Origin: Vibrio sp. DW001
Lineage (GTDB): Bacteria > Pseudomonadota > Gammaproteobacteria > Enterobacterales > Vibrionaceae
NCBI RefSeq assembly: GCF_029016285.1
Contig: NZ_CP091975.1
Coordinates: 2,480,001-2,544,000, forward strand
Direction of reading: 5' to 3'
DNA length: 64,000 bases
Both the position numbers and the translations under genes were made by a program. Below are positions 8,661 to 18,227 of the stretch, one piece after another (within the stretch, counting starts at the first letter, position 1; each line of letters starts with the position of its first letter). The notes under the pieces were generated by a model. The model was given only the letters and a program-made list of their open reading frames with translations, was not told where the DNA came from and searched no databases.

Positions 8661-9189
8661 GATATTTACCGTATGTTAGTAATCATTAACCTAAAGTCAG
8701 TTTTTGCCAACTGAAGGGCTGGTGTGTCACATGATGCTCACTACAGGGCGAGTTCATATAGCACTGATTCAGTATGGCCCTATTGATGTTGAAGTAAAGT
8801 GATTAAAACTTTCTGAATCTGGGCTCCTTTATATATTGATTAGAAAGCATGAAAACAGCTTACTGACTGTATATAAGTAATGTCTTATTCTTTTACCAAC
8901 ATGAAAATAGTAACCGTGTTATGGTGTAGAGCTTATATTTTTCACCCTCTCCCTCGATGAGCAGACATTCTCGTCTGTCGATTTTTTTGGTTTCAATGCC
9001 TTCCATTTGAGTTTACTTCATATCGTCAACTCTTGGTTTTGTTTGGACCTGTTCCTTTGGCAATTTGAAATACACATCGAAATACTTGCGTCAAAAAACG
9101 TGACATTGAAAGAACCTAGCCTGTTAGCAACACTGATCATTTATGTATTAAAGAGACACTCAATAAACTTTTTTATAAAGGTAAACGAC
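8661..9189. other. Intergenic region upstream of the dehydrogenase gene
   Basis: About 530 bp without a convincing gene. It contains a possible Rho-independent terminator on the plus strand (8954-8988) although no plus-strand gene lies immediately upstream, which leaves room for a short non-coding transcript between about 8830 and 8988. The frame from 9007 to 9189 in front of the dehydrogenase start is probably leader sequence. Confidence 0.4.
8954..8988 (+). terminator. Candidate Rho-independent terminator (possible end of a small RNA)
   Basis: GCAGAC (961-966) pairs with GTCTGT (973-978) around a 6-nt loop. An outer TCG/CGA pair adds 3 bp beyond a 4-nt bulge. Seven T residues follow at 982-988. 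No plus-strand coding gene ends here, so it may terminate a small RNA or act as an attenuator ahead of the gene at 9190. Confidence 0.4.
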
Positions 9190-10356
9190 ATGAATACATC
9201 AAAAGTAGGAGTCATTGGGACTTCGAGAAAAGAAGACGAAAGACGATTTCCAATTCATCCTGAACACTTGTTGCGCATTCCTGAAGAGCTTCGTCGCCAG
9301 CTAATATTTGAAGAAGGGTACGGTGCACCATTTGGGATCTCGGATTCCGAAATTGCAGACCTGACAGGCGGCATTGCCAGTCGACACGAATTACTGGCAG
9401 AGATTGGTAGAGTTATCATCGCAAAACCAGAGTTAGCAGATTTAGAAGAACTTCGCGAAGGTGGGATGCTTTGGGGATACGTACATTGCGTGCAACAAGA
9501 AGACATTACTCAGGCAGCAATAGATCGTAAACAGACACTTATTGCCTTTGAGGATATGTATATTTGGTCTCAAAGTGGTCAAATAGGTCGCCATACATTT
9601 TATAAGAATAACGAAATGGCGGGCTATTGTGCGGTAATACACTCCTTGCAACTCAAGGGAATTGATGGGCATTATGGTGACCAAAGAAAAGCCATTATCT
9701 TTGGCTTTGGCGCGGTTAGCCGCGGTGCTATCTACGCGCTAAAAGCGCACGGCTTTAGAGATATAACCATCTGTATTCAACGCCCAGAAGATGAAGTCCG
9801 CGAAGAAGTCCTCGATTGTAATTATGTGAGAATTCGAACGGGTAACAAGGGTGAGGCTCGCATGGTAGTCACGGATCACGATGGCGTTAGTCGGCCACTG
9901 TCAGATCTCATCAGTGAGGCAGATATCACCGTAAACGGAACGTTTCAAAACCCAGACCATCCAACAGATTTTGTGACCGAAGCTGAAAGTGCATGCCTTA
10001 AACTCAATAGTCTAATTATTGATGTCAGTTGTGATGAAGGTATGGGATTCTTTTTTGCCAAACCCACGTCATTTAAAAACCCAATGTTTAAGCATGGAAC
10101 TGTAGACTATTACGCGGTAGATCATACCCCTAGTTATCTATGGGAAAGTGCAACGCGATCAATCTCTGCTGCGCTAATTGTTTATTTACCGATTGTATTG
10201 GCGGGTTGTAATAGCTGGTTTGAGAACGAAACCATTCGACAAGCAATCAATATTGATGGTGGTGTGATTCAGAAACCCGCTATTTTATCGTTTCAAAAAC
10301 GCGAACAGGAATACCCTCATTTGGTTGAGAATTCAACCTCGAATCATATAGCTTAA
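9190..10356 (+). CDS. N5-(carboxyethyl)ornithine synthase-like dehydrogenase (alanine dehydrogenase/PNT family)
   Basis: A 388-residue cytosolic NAD(P)-dependent enzyme. The N-terminal half has the alanine dehydrogenase/transhydrogenase pattern (RKEDERRFPIHPEHL, then LIFEEGYGAPFGISDSEIA). A Rossmann nucleotide site is visible as IFGFGAVSRGAIYALKAHGF near residues 170-190. The IDVSCDEGMGF and YYAVDHTPSYLWESATRSIS segments are typical of this branch, which includes lactococcal Ceo, a reductive condenser of pyruvate with ornithine or lysine. The substrate here is unproven. The ATG at 9190 follows AAAGG by 9 nt; a longer frame from 9007 is not supported. It stands alone. Confidence 0.75.
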   Translation: MNTSKVGVIGTSRKEDERRFPIHPEHLLRIPEELRRQLIFEEGYGAPFGISDSEIADLTGGIASRHELLAEIGRVIIAKPELADLEELREGGMLWGYVHCVQQEDITQAAIDRKQTLIAFEDMYIWSQSGQIGRHTFYKNNEMAGYCAVIHSLQLKGIDGHYGDQRKAIIFGFGAVSRGAIYALKAHGFRDITICIQRPEDEVREEVLDCNYVRIRTGNKGEARMVVTDHDGVSRPLSDLISEADITVNGTFQNPDHPTDFVTEAESACLKLNSLIIDVSCDEGMGFFFAKPTSFKNPMFKHGTVDYYAVDHTPSYLWESATRSISAALIVYLPIVLAGCNSWFENETIRQAINIDGGVIQKPAILSFQKREQEYPHLVENSTSNHIA

Positions 10357-10407
10357 AAGTCAGCCTCAACGGACGCGTTCAAGTTTCCGTTGAGGCCAAC
10401 ACAACTA

Positions 10408-12378
10408 TTACCCTTTTTGACTGATCGCATATAGGCGTTGTGCTTGGTCCATCGACTCTTGGCTTACAGAGTTAAACACTTCCGCATCTTCCGCATTTTT
10501 ATTAGAGATATGACGAATACGTTCTGCTAATTCATCGACACTCTCAGTCACTTTCGCCTGTTCTTCTGTCGCTGCAGCAATACTCGTGGCTCTATCTCTA
10601 ATATCATTGAAAGCAGTAACAATACTTTCATACTGAGTACGAGTATTATTAGAACGTTCATTAACCGTTTGAGACAACTCCCTACAACTATCAATTACAC
10701 CGACACCGTCTTTGGCAGCACCTTGTAGCTTCTTAATCATGGTTTCAATTTCAACCGTAGATTTTTGTGTCCGACTCGCCAACGTCCTGACTTCATCAGC
10801 GACGACCGCAAATCCTCTACCATATTCACCAGCACGTGCAGCCTCAATCGCAGCATTCAATGCCAATAGATTCGTCTGTTCAGAGATATTCATAATCACA
10901 TCAAGAACTGAACCGACTTCTTGGGAGTCCTGTGATAATTGCTCTATCGTTTTCGATGCATCACTTAGATTGGTGAATAATTGATTGATAGACTCACCGC
11001 TACTTTCAATTAACTCGAATCCACCATTAACTAACTCGGCTGAATTTTCCGTAATATTGGCAACAGACACGACATTTTGGGATACATCCGTTGCCGTGGC
11101 AGACATTTCATTTATCGCGGTAGCCAAAGTATGGTTTTCATCCATTAATAAACTGGCTCTTTTCGTTGCAGACATACTCAATTGATTTATAGATTCTGCA
11201 TTATTTTTGACTTTTTCTGCCTCATTTTGAACCTTGGATAAGATATCAACCAAATTGTCGCCGTAATCATTAATAGCAGAGCAGAGTTGACCCATTTCAT
11301 CTTTACTCTTCACATCCAATTTATTGTCCATATTACCTTCGGACAACATTTTAACCTGTGCTGTAGTGGACTTGATTTGGTTAAGCAGTCGATTTCCAGC
11401 CAACAGTAAAATGGCCACAAAGACAACAATTAGAGATACAAAAGAAGCATACAGAGCTTTGGTAAGTGTGTAGACTGATTGCATTGCCACACTGGCAGGT
11501 AGAATGATACCAGAACGCCAACCTTGTTCAGGTAGGGTATAGGTGACCAGAATTGAGGAGTCATCAGTAATCACTCCTTCGCCAAGCTCAATTGGTTTAT
11601 CATCATTGCGGTTCAGAGCAGTAACAAACGGTTTTAAAGAGGCGTCACTTTGCGCTACATCTTGCAATGTTTGCATCGATAAGTTTTCAGATCGTAGCAT
11701 TGGGATTGAAACCAACTGTTCAGACTGATCAACAATAAATCCAAAAGAACCACTCGATTTATTCTCTTCCATAAGAAGACCATCTAACCCAGCAAGTTCA
11801 ACATCGATCGTCGCCACTCCCCAGAAACTGCCTTCTCTTTCTATTTCTACTGAACAGGTGACCATTTGAGTATTTGAGACGGTATCAGTATATACCGCCG
11901 ACCAAACACACTCACCAGGTTCAGTTCCTTTCGCATCTTGGTACCAACTTTCTTGTTGATAAGGGCTGCTAGATGGCGCGTTATAATCATCTAATAACTC
12001 AAAACGACCCGGACTAGATTTCGCCCAAAAGAGTGAGGATTTGTCTTCACCCTCAATTAATTTGTTAGGTTCAGGCCAGATACCACCGCCTGCGACACCC
12101 GTTCCACTTGCAATCAATGGCTCTAATTGACTGATAAACTGAGATGTTTCTAAAGGTAAAATTTCTGCCAATGATGCTAAGTTTTTGGTCAATACCGCAG
12201 TTTTAGCGAGTTCTTTAGCAACAATTTCTCCTGTGCTTTGAGCTTTAAGTTCTGCGTTTAAAATAGATTGCTGACGAATAACGGGCGTTACAAAGTATTG
12301 AATGATAACAAACAACACCAACAATGCCGCGATTAATAAAGAGATACTTCCTGCTAGTAACTTATGACGAATTAACAC
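10408..12378 (-). CDS. Methyl-accepting chemotaxis protein with dCache sensor
   Basis: A 656-residue inner-membrane chemoreceptor. It has a first transmembrane helix at about residues 10-30, a periplasmic double-Cache-type ligand domain to about 285 (with the [14 protein letters not shown] and [10 protein letters not shown] patterns), a second helix at about 305-325, a HAMP segment ending [14 protein letters not shown], and a cytoplasmic signalling domain. The hairpin tip is canonical: [20 protein letters not shown] followed by [16 protein letters not shown]. It lacks a C-terminal CheR-binding pentapeptide. The ligand is unknown; amino acids are common for dCache receptors. It is monocistronic and convergent with the dehydrogenase gene. 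Confidence 0.93.
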   Translation of the reverse strand: MLIRHKLLAGSISLLIAALLVLFVIIQYFVTPVIRQQSILNAELKAQSTGEIVAKELAKTAVLTKNLASLAEILPLETSQFISQLEPLIASGTGVAGGGIWPEPNKLIEGEDKSSLFWAKSSPGRFELLDDYNAPSSSPYQQESWYQDAKGTEPGECVWSAVYTDTVSNTQMVTCSVEIEREGSFWGVATIDVELAGLDGLLMEENKSSGSFGFIVDQSEQLVSIPMLRSENLSMQTLQDVAQSDASLKPFVTALNRNDDKPIELGEGVITDDSSILVTYTLPEQGWRSGIILPASVAMQSVYTLTKALYASFVSLIVVFVAILLLAGNRLLNQIKSTTAQVKMLSEGNMDNKLDVKSKDEMGQLCSAINDYGDNLVDILSKVQNEAEKVKNNAESINQLSMSATKRASLLMDENHTLATAINEMSATATDVSQNVVSVANITENSAELVNGGFELIESSGESINQLFTNLSDASKTIEQLSQDSQEVGSVLDVIMNISEQTNLLALNAAIEAARAGEYGRGFAVVADEVRTLASRTQKSTVEIETMIKKLQGAAKDGVGVIDSCRELSQTVNERSNNTRTQYESIVTAFNDIRDRATSIAAATEEQAKVTESVDELAERIRHISNKNAEDAEVFNSVSQESMDQAQRLYAISQKG

Positions 12379-12673
12379 TGAGCTATTCCTCTACTTAATA
12401 AACAGAATGAATGTTAGTACTTAACGACTTCTCATTTATGCGCTTTGTACGTAAGTTTTCCTCTGCAAAGACTGATACCCAAACTAATAGTACCGCAGAA
12501 TATTATATGCTGCGGTTATGTTTGTTTATACTAGCGATTTATTTAGGCAAAAAACTTGATGAAGACCTCTTTTGCTTACTTATTCACAATTAACAACATC
12601 TATCTTGAATTAATGCGATGAGCCTCTTAAATAGGATGAAGTCTAAGTTAATACTCGGCTTCAAAAACTCTTG

Positions 12674-13099
12674 TTATCTGCCTGCGGTCATAGTGAATTC
12701 TTGATGTCCAGTATGCTCATCAATTTGCTCACTTATTACAATAAACCCTTGAGACCGATAAAAAATGAAACTTGGCTCATTCTCTTTGTAAACAGAAAGC
12801 GTCAGACTAGTCCTCTGCCTTTTAGCATGATTCATTAATTGCTTACCAATACCCCGCCCTTGTTCGTCAGGAGCCACAAAAATCGCAGCCAACGTATTTT
12901 CATACAATGCATAGAATCCAACAACTTTCGATTCTTTTTCGTATACGTAGGTTTCAGATGCTGGAATATAGACATTTCGCATGCTATCAACCTGAGAAAC
13001 CCAAAATTCAGCGGCGACAAAATTATGCGCTTGGATAGAAGCACTCAACCAAATATCTAATACGACTTCAACGTCATCTTCTTCATATCTTCTGATCAT
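12674..13099 (-). CDS. GNAT-family N-acetyltransferase (YjaB-like)
   Basis: A 141-residue acetyltransferase. The opening MIRRYEEDDVEVVLDIWLSAS and the motif-A loop VAPDEQGRGIGKQLMNHAK are classic GNAT features, and the FYRSQGF motif closes the fold. The order resembles YjaB-type proteins, so that sub-family is plausible; the substrate is unknown. It is a single gene, with its start directly after a weak purine-rich site. Confidence 0.85.
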   Translation of the reverse strand: MIRRYEEDDVEVVLDIWLSASIQAHNFVAAEFWVSQVDSMRNVYIPASETYVYEKESKVVGFYALYENTLAAIFVAPDEQGRGIGKQLMNHAKRQRTSLTLSVYKENEPSFIFYRSQGFIVISEQIDEHTGHQEFTMTAGR

Positions 13100-13251
13100 T
13101 TCATTCTCAATTCATAGGATAAGACTGAGGAACTATACCTACACCTGATTCAAGTTTATTGAATATTTACGTCAATTCAACGGCTATTTCAGCTTTTTAG
13201 ATGCGATCACATTGCTTGACTTAAAAAGAAGCTCATCACAAACAATTAGTT

Positions 13252-13341
13252 GAATAAAAACTTGTACTCCAGCCGGGACACACACCTTTAGGAGCAGAAT
13301 AAAAACTTGTATTCCAGCCGGGACACACACCTTTAGGAGCA
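13252..13341. repeat. GTGTGTCC-family tandem repeat, locus D
   Basis: This gene-free stretch (13100-13497) contains two tandem copies of a 45-bp unit, 13252-13296 and 13297-13341, differing at one base. Each begins GAATAAAAACTTGTA or a one-base variant and contains CCGGGACACACACC followed by TTTAGGAGC. GGGACACAC is the complement of the GTGTGTCCC core at locus A, linking this site to the RAYT repeat family. The rest of the interval should hold the promoter of the gene at 13498. Confidence 0.8.
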
Positions 13342-13497
13342 AACTTAAGATTATGTAATATATAAATTTTCAGCCATATTTTCATCCATATCTAGCGTTA
13401 ATCATCGAGTGGATTGAGATCGGCTAGCTGCATATATCTAGTAGATACCATATACTGTTGAACATATATTCTAATCATCATTAATATCGAGCGAATC

Positions 13498-15381
13498 ATG
13501 GAAGTCGAACTACTGGAAATTCGAAATTTCATCTGCCAATATCCGCCTTTTGATCAACTACCTGAAGAAGCATTAATCGAAGTGGCAAATAGCGTAGAGA
13601 TCTCATACTACCGAGCGGACAGTATGATCATTGAATTTGGTGATAAAATACACGACCTCTACATGATTCGTAGTGGCGTAGTAGAGATATATCGTCGTAC
13701 TGGTGAGCTTTATAACCGTCTTGATCAAGGTGGCTTATTTGGGCAAATGGGGCTGCTAACGAATAAGAAAGTTCGGTTCCCAGCCAAGTCGCTGAAAGAC
13801 ACCCTTTTATACTGTATTCCAGAAAAAATATTTGAAGAATTCTGCGAGCGCTTTGACACCTTTGCAGACTTTGTTGAAGTAGAAGGTAGTATTCGATTAC
13901 GCCAAGCGGTTGAAGATAATAGTGATGATGCCAATTCACTGACCACGTCAAAGGTAAAGACCTTGCTCAGTGGCGAACCCGTAATGTTGCCTACCACGAC
14001 GACCATTCGAAACGTCGCGAAAATAATGTCAGAAGAAAATGTTTCTGCGGCACTCATCAATGACCCAAACCTTGCAGATGAAGGTGGTGATAGCTTTGTT
14101 GGTATTATTACCGAACGCGACCTCTGCGCAAAAGTTATCGCGCAAGGGTTAGATGTCGATACTCAAGTGGTTGAAGTGATGTCTACAGAACTTATCTCTT
14201 TAGACCACAACGCCTATATTATTGAAGCCATGTTACTCGTGCTTCGTTACAACGTTCATCACCTGCCCATTCTAAAAAACAAACAACCGATTGGTGTTAT
14301 TGAAGTTACCGACATCATTCGTTATGAATCTCAAAATAGCCTGTTGATTGTCAGCAGTATTTTTCAGCAAAACAGCATTGAAGACTTGATTGTACTATCG
14401 AATCAACTCAAAGATTGTTTTGTCCGTATGGTCAATGAAGACGCTAACTCACACATGGTGGGGCGAGCCATGTCGGAAATTGGTAGAAGTTTTAAGCAAC
14501 GCTTTCTTGAACTGGCCGAAGAGAAACTTGGGCCACCGCCCGTGCCTTATTGCTTCTTAGCATTAGGCTCTATGGCGCGTGACGAACAGCTTATTGTTAC
14601 CGATCAAGACAATGCTATTATTCTCGATAATGAATACCAAGAGTCGTTACATGGTGACTACTTTAAAGAGCTTGCTACCTATGTTTGTGATGGTTTAGCC
14701 GCATGCGGTTATACCTATTGCACGGGTGACATTATGGCAACGAATCCTGAATATCGAAAAACGCAGTCTCAGTGGGAAGAGTGTTTTTCTAGTTGGATAG
14801 AGAATCCGAACCCAAAAACGCTGCTTAATTGCTCCATCTTTTTCGATCTCTACGGTGTGTATGGTAGACCAAAATGGGCGGAACAATTAAATGCGTTTAT
14901 CCTTAGAAAAGCGAAAAAGAATAACCGTTTCTTGGCCTGCCTTGCGAGAAATGCAATAAACCGGACACCACCGCTAGGTTTCTTTAAAGACTTTGTGATG
15001 GAAAAAGATGGACGTCATAACAACTCCATTAATTTAAAAAGACGAGGTACGGCACCTTTAGCCGATCTGATCCGTGTTCATGCTCTTGCTATTGGCTCCC
15101 AATCTCAGAATTCATTTGATCGATTAGAAGACATCATCGAAGCAGGGATCTTACCTCCATCAAAAGGTAAAGACCTGCAACATGCGATGGAATTCATCTC
15201 CTTGGTCCGTATTCGTCACCAAGCATTAGACATTAAAGCAGAGCAAGAACCCGACAACAATATTGAACCTGAAAACATGTCAGATTTTGAAAGACGTAAT
15301 CTAAAAGATGCCTTTTTGGTCTTAAGCAGTGCCCAAAACTTTTTAAAGTTCCGCTACAGTGCAAATAGCATGAAGGGGTAA
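13498..15381 (+). CDS. Cyclic-nucleotide-binding/CBS/DUF294 nucleotidyltransferase-like protein
   Basis: A 627-residue cytosolic regulatory protein. The order is a cNMP-binding beta-barrel (about 10-130, with IRSGVVEIYRRTGELYNRL and GGLFGQMGLL), two CBS repeats (about 145-280), then a DUF294 GlnD-like nucleotidyltransferase domain (about 300-450, FLALGSMARDEQLIVTDQDN with the GS and DxD catalytic pattern) and a C-terminal DUF294 helical domain. The combination suggests that nucleotide signals control a nucleotidyl transfer or a degenerate version of it. It is followed 3 bp later by an exonuclease gene, so the two form an operon. In other gammaproteobacteria I recall this pair near acetate metabolism genes; here the downstream neighbour is an osmolyte transporter. 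Confidence 0.9.
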   Translation: MEVELLEIRNFICQYPPFDQLPEEALIEVANSVEISYYRADSMIIEFGDKIHDLYMIRSGVVEIYRRTGELYNRLDQGGLFGQMGLLTNKKVRFPAKSLKDTLLYCIPEKIFEEFCERFDTFADFVEVEGSIRLRQAVEDNSDDANSLTTSKVKTLLSGEPVMLPTTTTIRNVAKIMSEENVSAALINDPNLADEGGDSFVGIITERDLCAKVIAQGLDVDTQVVEVMSTELISLDHNAYIIEAMLLVLRYNVHHLPILKNKQPIGVIEVTDIIRYESQNSLLIVSSIFQQNSIEDLIVLSNQLKDCFVRMVNEDANSHMVGRAMSEIGRSFKQRFLELAEEKLGPPPVPYCFLALGSMARDEQLIVTDQDNAIILDNEYQESLHGDYFKELATYVCDGLAACGYTYCTGDIMATNPEYRKTQSQWEECFSSWIENPNPKTLLNCSIFFDLYGVYGRPKWAEQLNAFILRKAKKNNRFLACLARNAINRTPPLGFFKDFVMEKDGRHNNSINLKRRGTAPLADLIRVHALAIGSQSQNSFDRLEDIIEAGILPPSKGKDLQHAMEFISLVRIRHQALDIKAEQEPDNNIEPENMSDFERRNLKDAFLVLSSAQNFLKFRYSANSMKG

Positions 15382-15384
15382 CCA

Positions 15385-16101
15385 ATGCAAAATCTCAATT
15401 ACCAAGAGATCTTAAACTGGAAGGCTTTTTTACATATAAAGTCGTCAGAGAGTAAAGATAGCCGGCTAACCAATTTTTATAATACCAGCACTTACCAAGG
15501 TGACACGCAACTTAAGGACATAGAATTCGTTGCCTTAGATTTCGAAACTACGGGTTTAGATGCCAATCAAAATAGCATCATAAGTATTGGTTTAGTTCCT
15601 TTTACCTTACAACGAATTGCTTGTAGATCAGCGAAACACTGGTTTGTCACACCAGAAGACAAACTCCAAGAAGATTCGATAATAATTCATGGTATTACCC
15701 ATTCCGATTTAAAAGGTGCACCTGATTTGTTGCGTATTTTGGAACAGTTATTGGATGAGCTAGCTGGAAAGGTTGTGGTGGTACATTATCGCAGAATAGA
15801 ACGTGACTTTTTTGACGCAGCGCTTCGCGGTTTGATTAATGAAGGTATTGTTTTTCCAGTTATTGATACCATGCAAATTGAAGCAGACATTCAAAAAACT
15901 CAACCAAAAAAGATCATAGATTGGTTTAAAAACACTCGTCCAATTTCGATTCGACTTGCCAATAGCCGAACACGTTATAACCTACCCACCTACCCTCCGC
16001 ACGATGCCTTAACCGATGCCATTGCGACTGCCGAGTTATTGCAAGCGCAAATTCATTACCATTTTAGCCCCGAAACGCCCATCAATAAACTTTGGTTATG
16101 A
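15385..16101 (+). CDS. DnaQ-like 3'-5' exonuclease
   Basis: A 238-residue DEDD-superfamily exonuclease. Exo I is visible as FVALDFETTGLDANQN (Asp and Glu metal ligands), exo II around VVVHYRRIERDFFDAAL, and exo III around PPHDALTDAIATAEL, where His fits the DEDDh subclass. It resembles the epsilon proofreading subunit in fold but has a 45-residue N-terminal extension. It starts 3 bp after the cNMP/CBS/DUF294 gene and is surely co-transcribed, which suggests a shared role that is not experimentally clear to me. A strong terminator follows. Confidence 0.88.
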   Translation: MQNLNYQEILNWKAFLHIKSSESKDSRLTNFYNTSTYQGDTQLKDIEFVALDFETTGLDANQNSIISIGLVPFTLQRIACRSAKHWFVTPEDKLQEDSIIIHGITHSDLKGAPDLLRILEQLLDELAGKVVVVHYRRIERDFFDAALRGLINEGIVFPVIDTMQIEADIQKTQPKKIIDWFKNTRPISIRLANSRTRYNLPTYPPHDALTDAIATAELLQAQIHYHFSPETPINKLWL

Positions 16102-16113
16102 CATTTTAGTGAT

Positions 16114-16150
16114 AAAAAAACCGAGTGCCAATTAATCACTCGGTTTTTTT
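16114..16150. terminator. Bidirectional Rho-independent terminator
   Basis: An A7-CCGAGTG / CACTCGG-T7 stem of 14 bp with a 9-nt loop lies between the convergent exonuclease and BCCT genes. The A and T tracts on both arms let it stop transcription from either side. Confidence 0.92.
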
Positions 16151-16169
16151 TATCTATCAATTCAGAGAA

Positions 16170-17750
16170 TTAATAAGGACGTTTCTCGGTCCGTAAGCCC
16201 ATAAGCAAACTTACACACATCACCAACAAAATAATGGTGAATGGTAAGGCGGTCGAAATAGCGCCGGCTTGCAAGGCTTGAATAGCTTCAGTACCACCCA
16301 CCCAAACAAGAGCCGCAGCAATAGCACCTTCAACCAATGCCCAGAATACGCGTTGAGGAACGGGTGCATCCACTTTGCCACCTGATGTGATGCTATCAAT
16401 AACCAATGAACCGGAATCGGATGACGTCACAAAGAAGACCAACACTAACACAACGGCCAAAATAGACAGAGTACTGCCCAACATTGGCAGTGCATCAAAC
16501 ATTTGGAACATGGCAAGCGGTACTTCTGTTAATCCTTTTTCACCTAACGTACCGATGTTATTAACAACCTGATTGATTGCCACACCACCAAATACCGACA
16601 TCCAAAGCGTCGTAACTACCGTTGGAACAATCAATACTGCCGTCACGAATTCACGAATAGTACGGCCACGTGAGATGCGAGCAATGAACATGCCGACAAA
16701 AGGTGACCATGAGATCCACCATGCCCAATAGAAAACAGTCCAACCATGCATCCAAGCTTGATCTTCACGACCAACTGGATTACTTAACGGAATAATGTTT
16801 TCAATATACCCCATGACGGTAGTCGGTATGGTCCCCATAGACACTGCAGCAGTCAACATGGCAACAAACACCAATAACGCTAGCGCCAAAAGCATGTTGA
16901 TATTACTGATGATTTTTACGCCACCATCAATACCACGAACCACTGAAACAACCGCTAATAAAGTCACAACGAAGATAATAATAACTTGCAACGTTAAGTC
17001 ATTATCAATACCGAATACATGGTGAAATCCACTGGCTGCTTGTTGAGCGCCAAGTCCAAGTGATGTAGCAAGACCAAATAAAGTGGCAAGTACGGCTAAA
17101 ATGTCAACGATATGTCCCGGCCAACCCCAAGTACGGTCGCCTAGAATCGGATAAAAGACCGAACGCATAGAGAGCGGCAAGCCTTTATTGTACGCAAAGA
17201 ATGCAAGAGAAAGAGAGACAACACCATAAATTGCCCACGGGTGAAGTCCCCAGTGGAACATGGTTGCACCAAGTGCAAGCTTGGCCGCTTCTGGTGTGTT
17301 AGCAGCAACATTGAGTGGCGTTTCGTACCATCCGGTAAAGTACGCAACTGGTTCTGCAACTCCCCAGAACATTAGACCGATACCCATACCTGCCGCAAAT
17401 AGCATTGCTATCCATGACATCATCGTATAATCGGTTTTGGCTTCATCTCCCCCTATACGGATTTTACCATATGGCGAAACAATCATTGCCAAGCAAAAAA
17501 CGACAAAAATATTGGCTGACCACATAAATAGGCCATCAAAAGCACCAATTATTTGCCACTTTAACCCGTCCAATATGGACTTTGATGTTTCCGGTTCAAC
17601 CAGCAAGATCGCAATTAAAAAGAGGCCGATTAAGGAAGCGCTGATCCCAAAAACAGGATTATGTACATCAAAACCCCACTTTTGAATATTATCTTGTCCG
17701 ACCGTGTAGTCGGTATTATTAATACTGTATTTATCTTTTTTGGTATCCAT
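16170..17750 (-). CDS. BCCT-family betaine/carnitine/choline transporter
   Basis: A 526-residue inner-membrane carrier with about 12 transmembrane helices, importing compatible solutes such as glycine betaine with Na+ or H+. The family hallmarks are visible: the glycine-rich FAAGMGIGLMFWGVAEP in the third helix region and the signature WAWWISWSPFVGMFIARISR followed by GRTIREF. The length is normal for Vibrio BccT carriers, and the short C-terminal tail (MGLRTEKRPY) lacks the long osmosensing extension of BetP. It is a single gene with a bidirectional terminator downstream. The exact substrate cannot be read from sequence. Confidence 0.92.
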   Translation of the reverse strand: MDTKKDKYSINNTDYTVGQDNIQKWGFDVHNPVFGISASLIGLFLIAILLVEPETSKSILDGLKWQIIGAFDGLFMWSANIFVVFCLAMIVSPYGKIRIGGDEAKTDYTMMSWIAMLFAAGMGIGLMFWGVAEPVAYFTGWYETPLNVAANTPEAAKLALGATMFHWGLHPWAIYGVVSLSLAFFAYNKGLPLSMRSVFYPILGDRTWGWPGHIVDILAVLATLFGLATSLGLGAQQAASGFHHVFGIDNDLTLQVIIIFVVTLLAVVSVVRGIDGGVKIISNINMLLALALLVFVAMLTAAVSMGTIPTTVMGYIENIIPLSNPVGREDQAWMHGWTVFYWAWWISWSPFVGMFIARISRGRTIREFVTAVLIVPTVVTTLWMSVFGGVAINQVVNNIGTLGEKGLTEVPLAMFQMFDALPMLGSTLSILAVVLVLVFFVTSSDSGSLVIDSITSGGKVDAPVPQRVFWALVEGAIAAALVWVGGTEAIQALQAGAISTALPFTIILLVMCVSLLMGLRTEKRPY

Positions 17751-18227
17751 TGGTCCTCATTTAGAAAAATTTCCATTTGATTGTGAGGGTCTAGTGTACT
17801 TCATTCGAGTCGTACTTTCTAAAATTGTTACCCCAACAGACTAATTCTAACGCAAGTTGCTATGTAAATGTTCCTGATTTTTCTTCGATTTGCCGTCTCT
17901 CTGTGTAGCTAAACAAGCGATTTTCACCTCGCTCTATGTCTTATCCAACCTAGCATAATAATCATCAAAAACACTGATTACATTACTAATGATTACTTAT
18001 AAAACAGGCATTTAAATCCAACAAAACAACAACCTATAGCCGCAACAATCAACCGAAGTCACTAATCATGCAAAATACTAATAATCAAGATGAATACTTA
18101 GAGATTGTTCATGATTCCGTTTAGAGTAATATTTTGGACGTCCAGACATCCCTAATGGATGTAAACACAATAAAAAAGTAAGAATGGACATTCTAAAACA
18201 TAAACTCAACACATAAGGAATAGACAC
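17751..18227. other. Divergent promoter region between the BCCT gene and metE
   Basis: A 477-bp interval with no gene. The metE side carries tandem MetJ-like boxes (18136-18151). I looked for a MetR-type TGAA-N5-TTCA site and did not find a convincing one; TGAATACTTA and TTGTTCATGA near 18090-18115 are only suggestive. Osmotic control of the BCCT promoter cannot be judged from sequence. Confidence 0.4.
18136..18151 (+). promoter_or_regulatory. Tandem MetJ-like operator boxes upstream of metE
   Basis: GGACGTCC (18136-18143) and AGACATCC (18144-18151) are adjacent 8-bp boxes, each matching the MetJ consensus AGACGTCT at six of eight positions. MetJ with S-adenosylmethionine binds two or more tandem boxes to repress methionine genes. 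The spacing to the metE ATG, about 77 bp, is suitable for promoter overlap. Confidence 0.7.
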
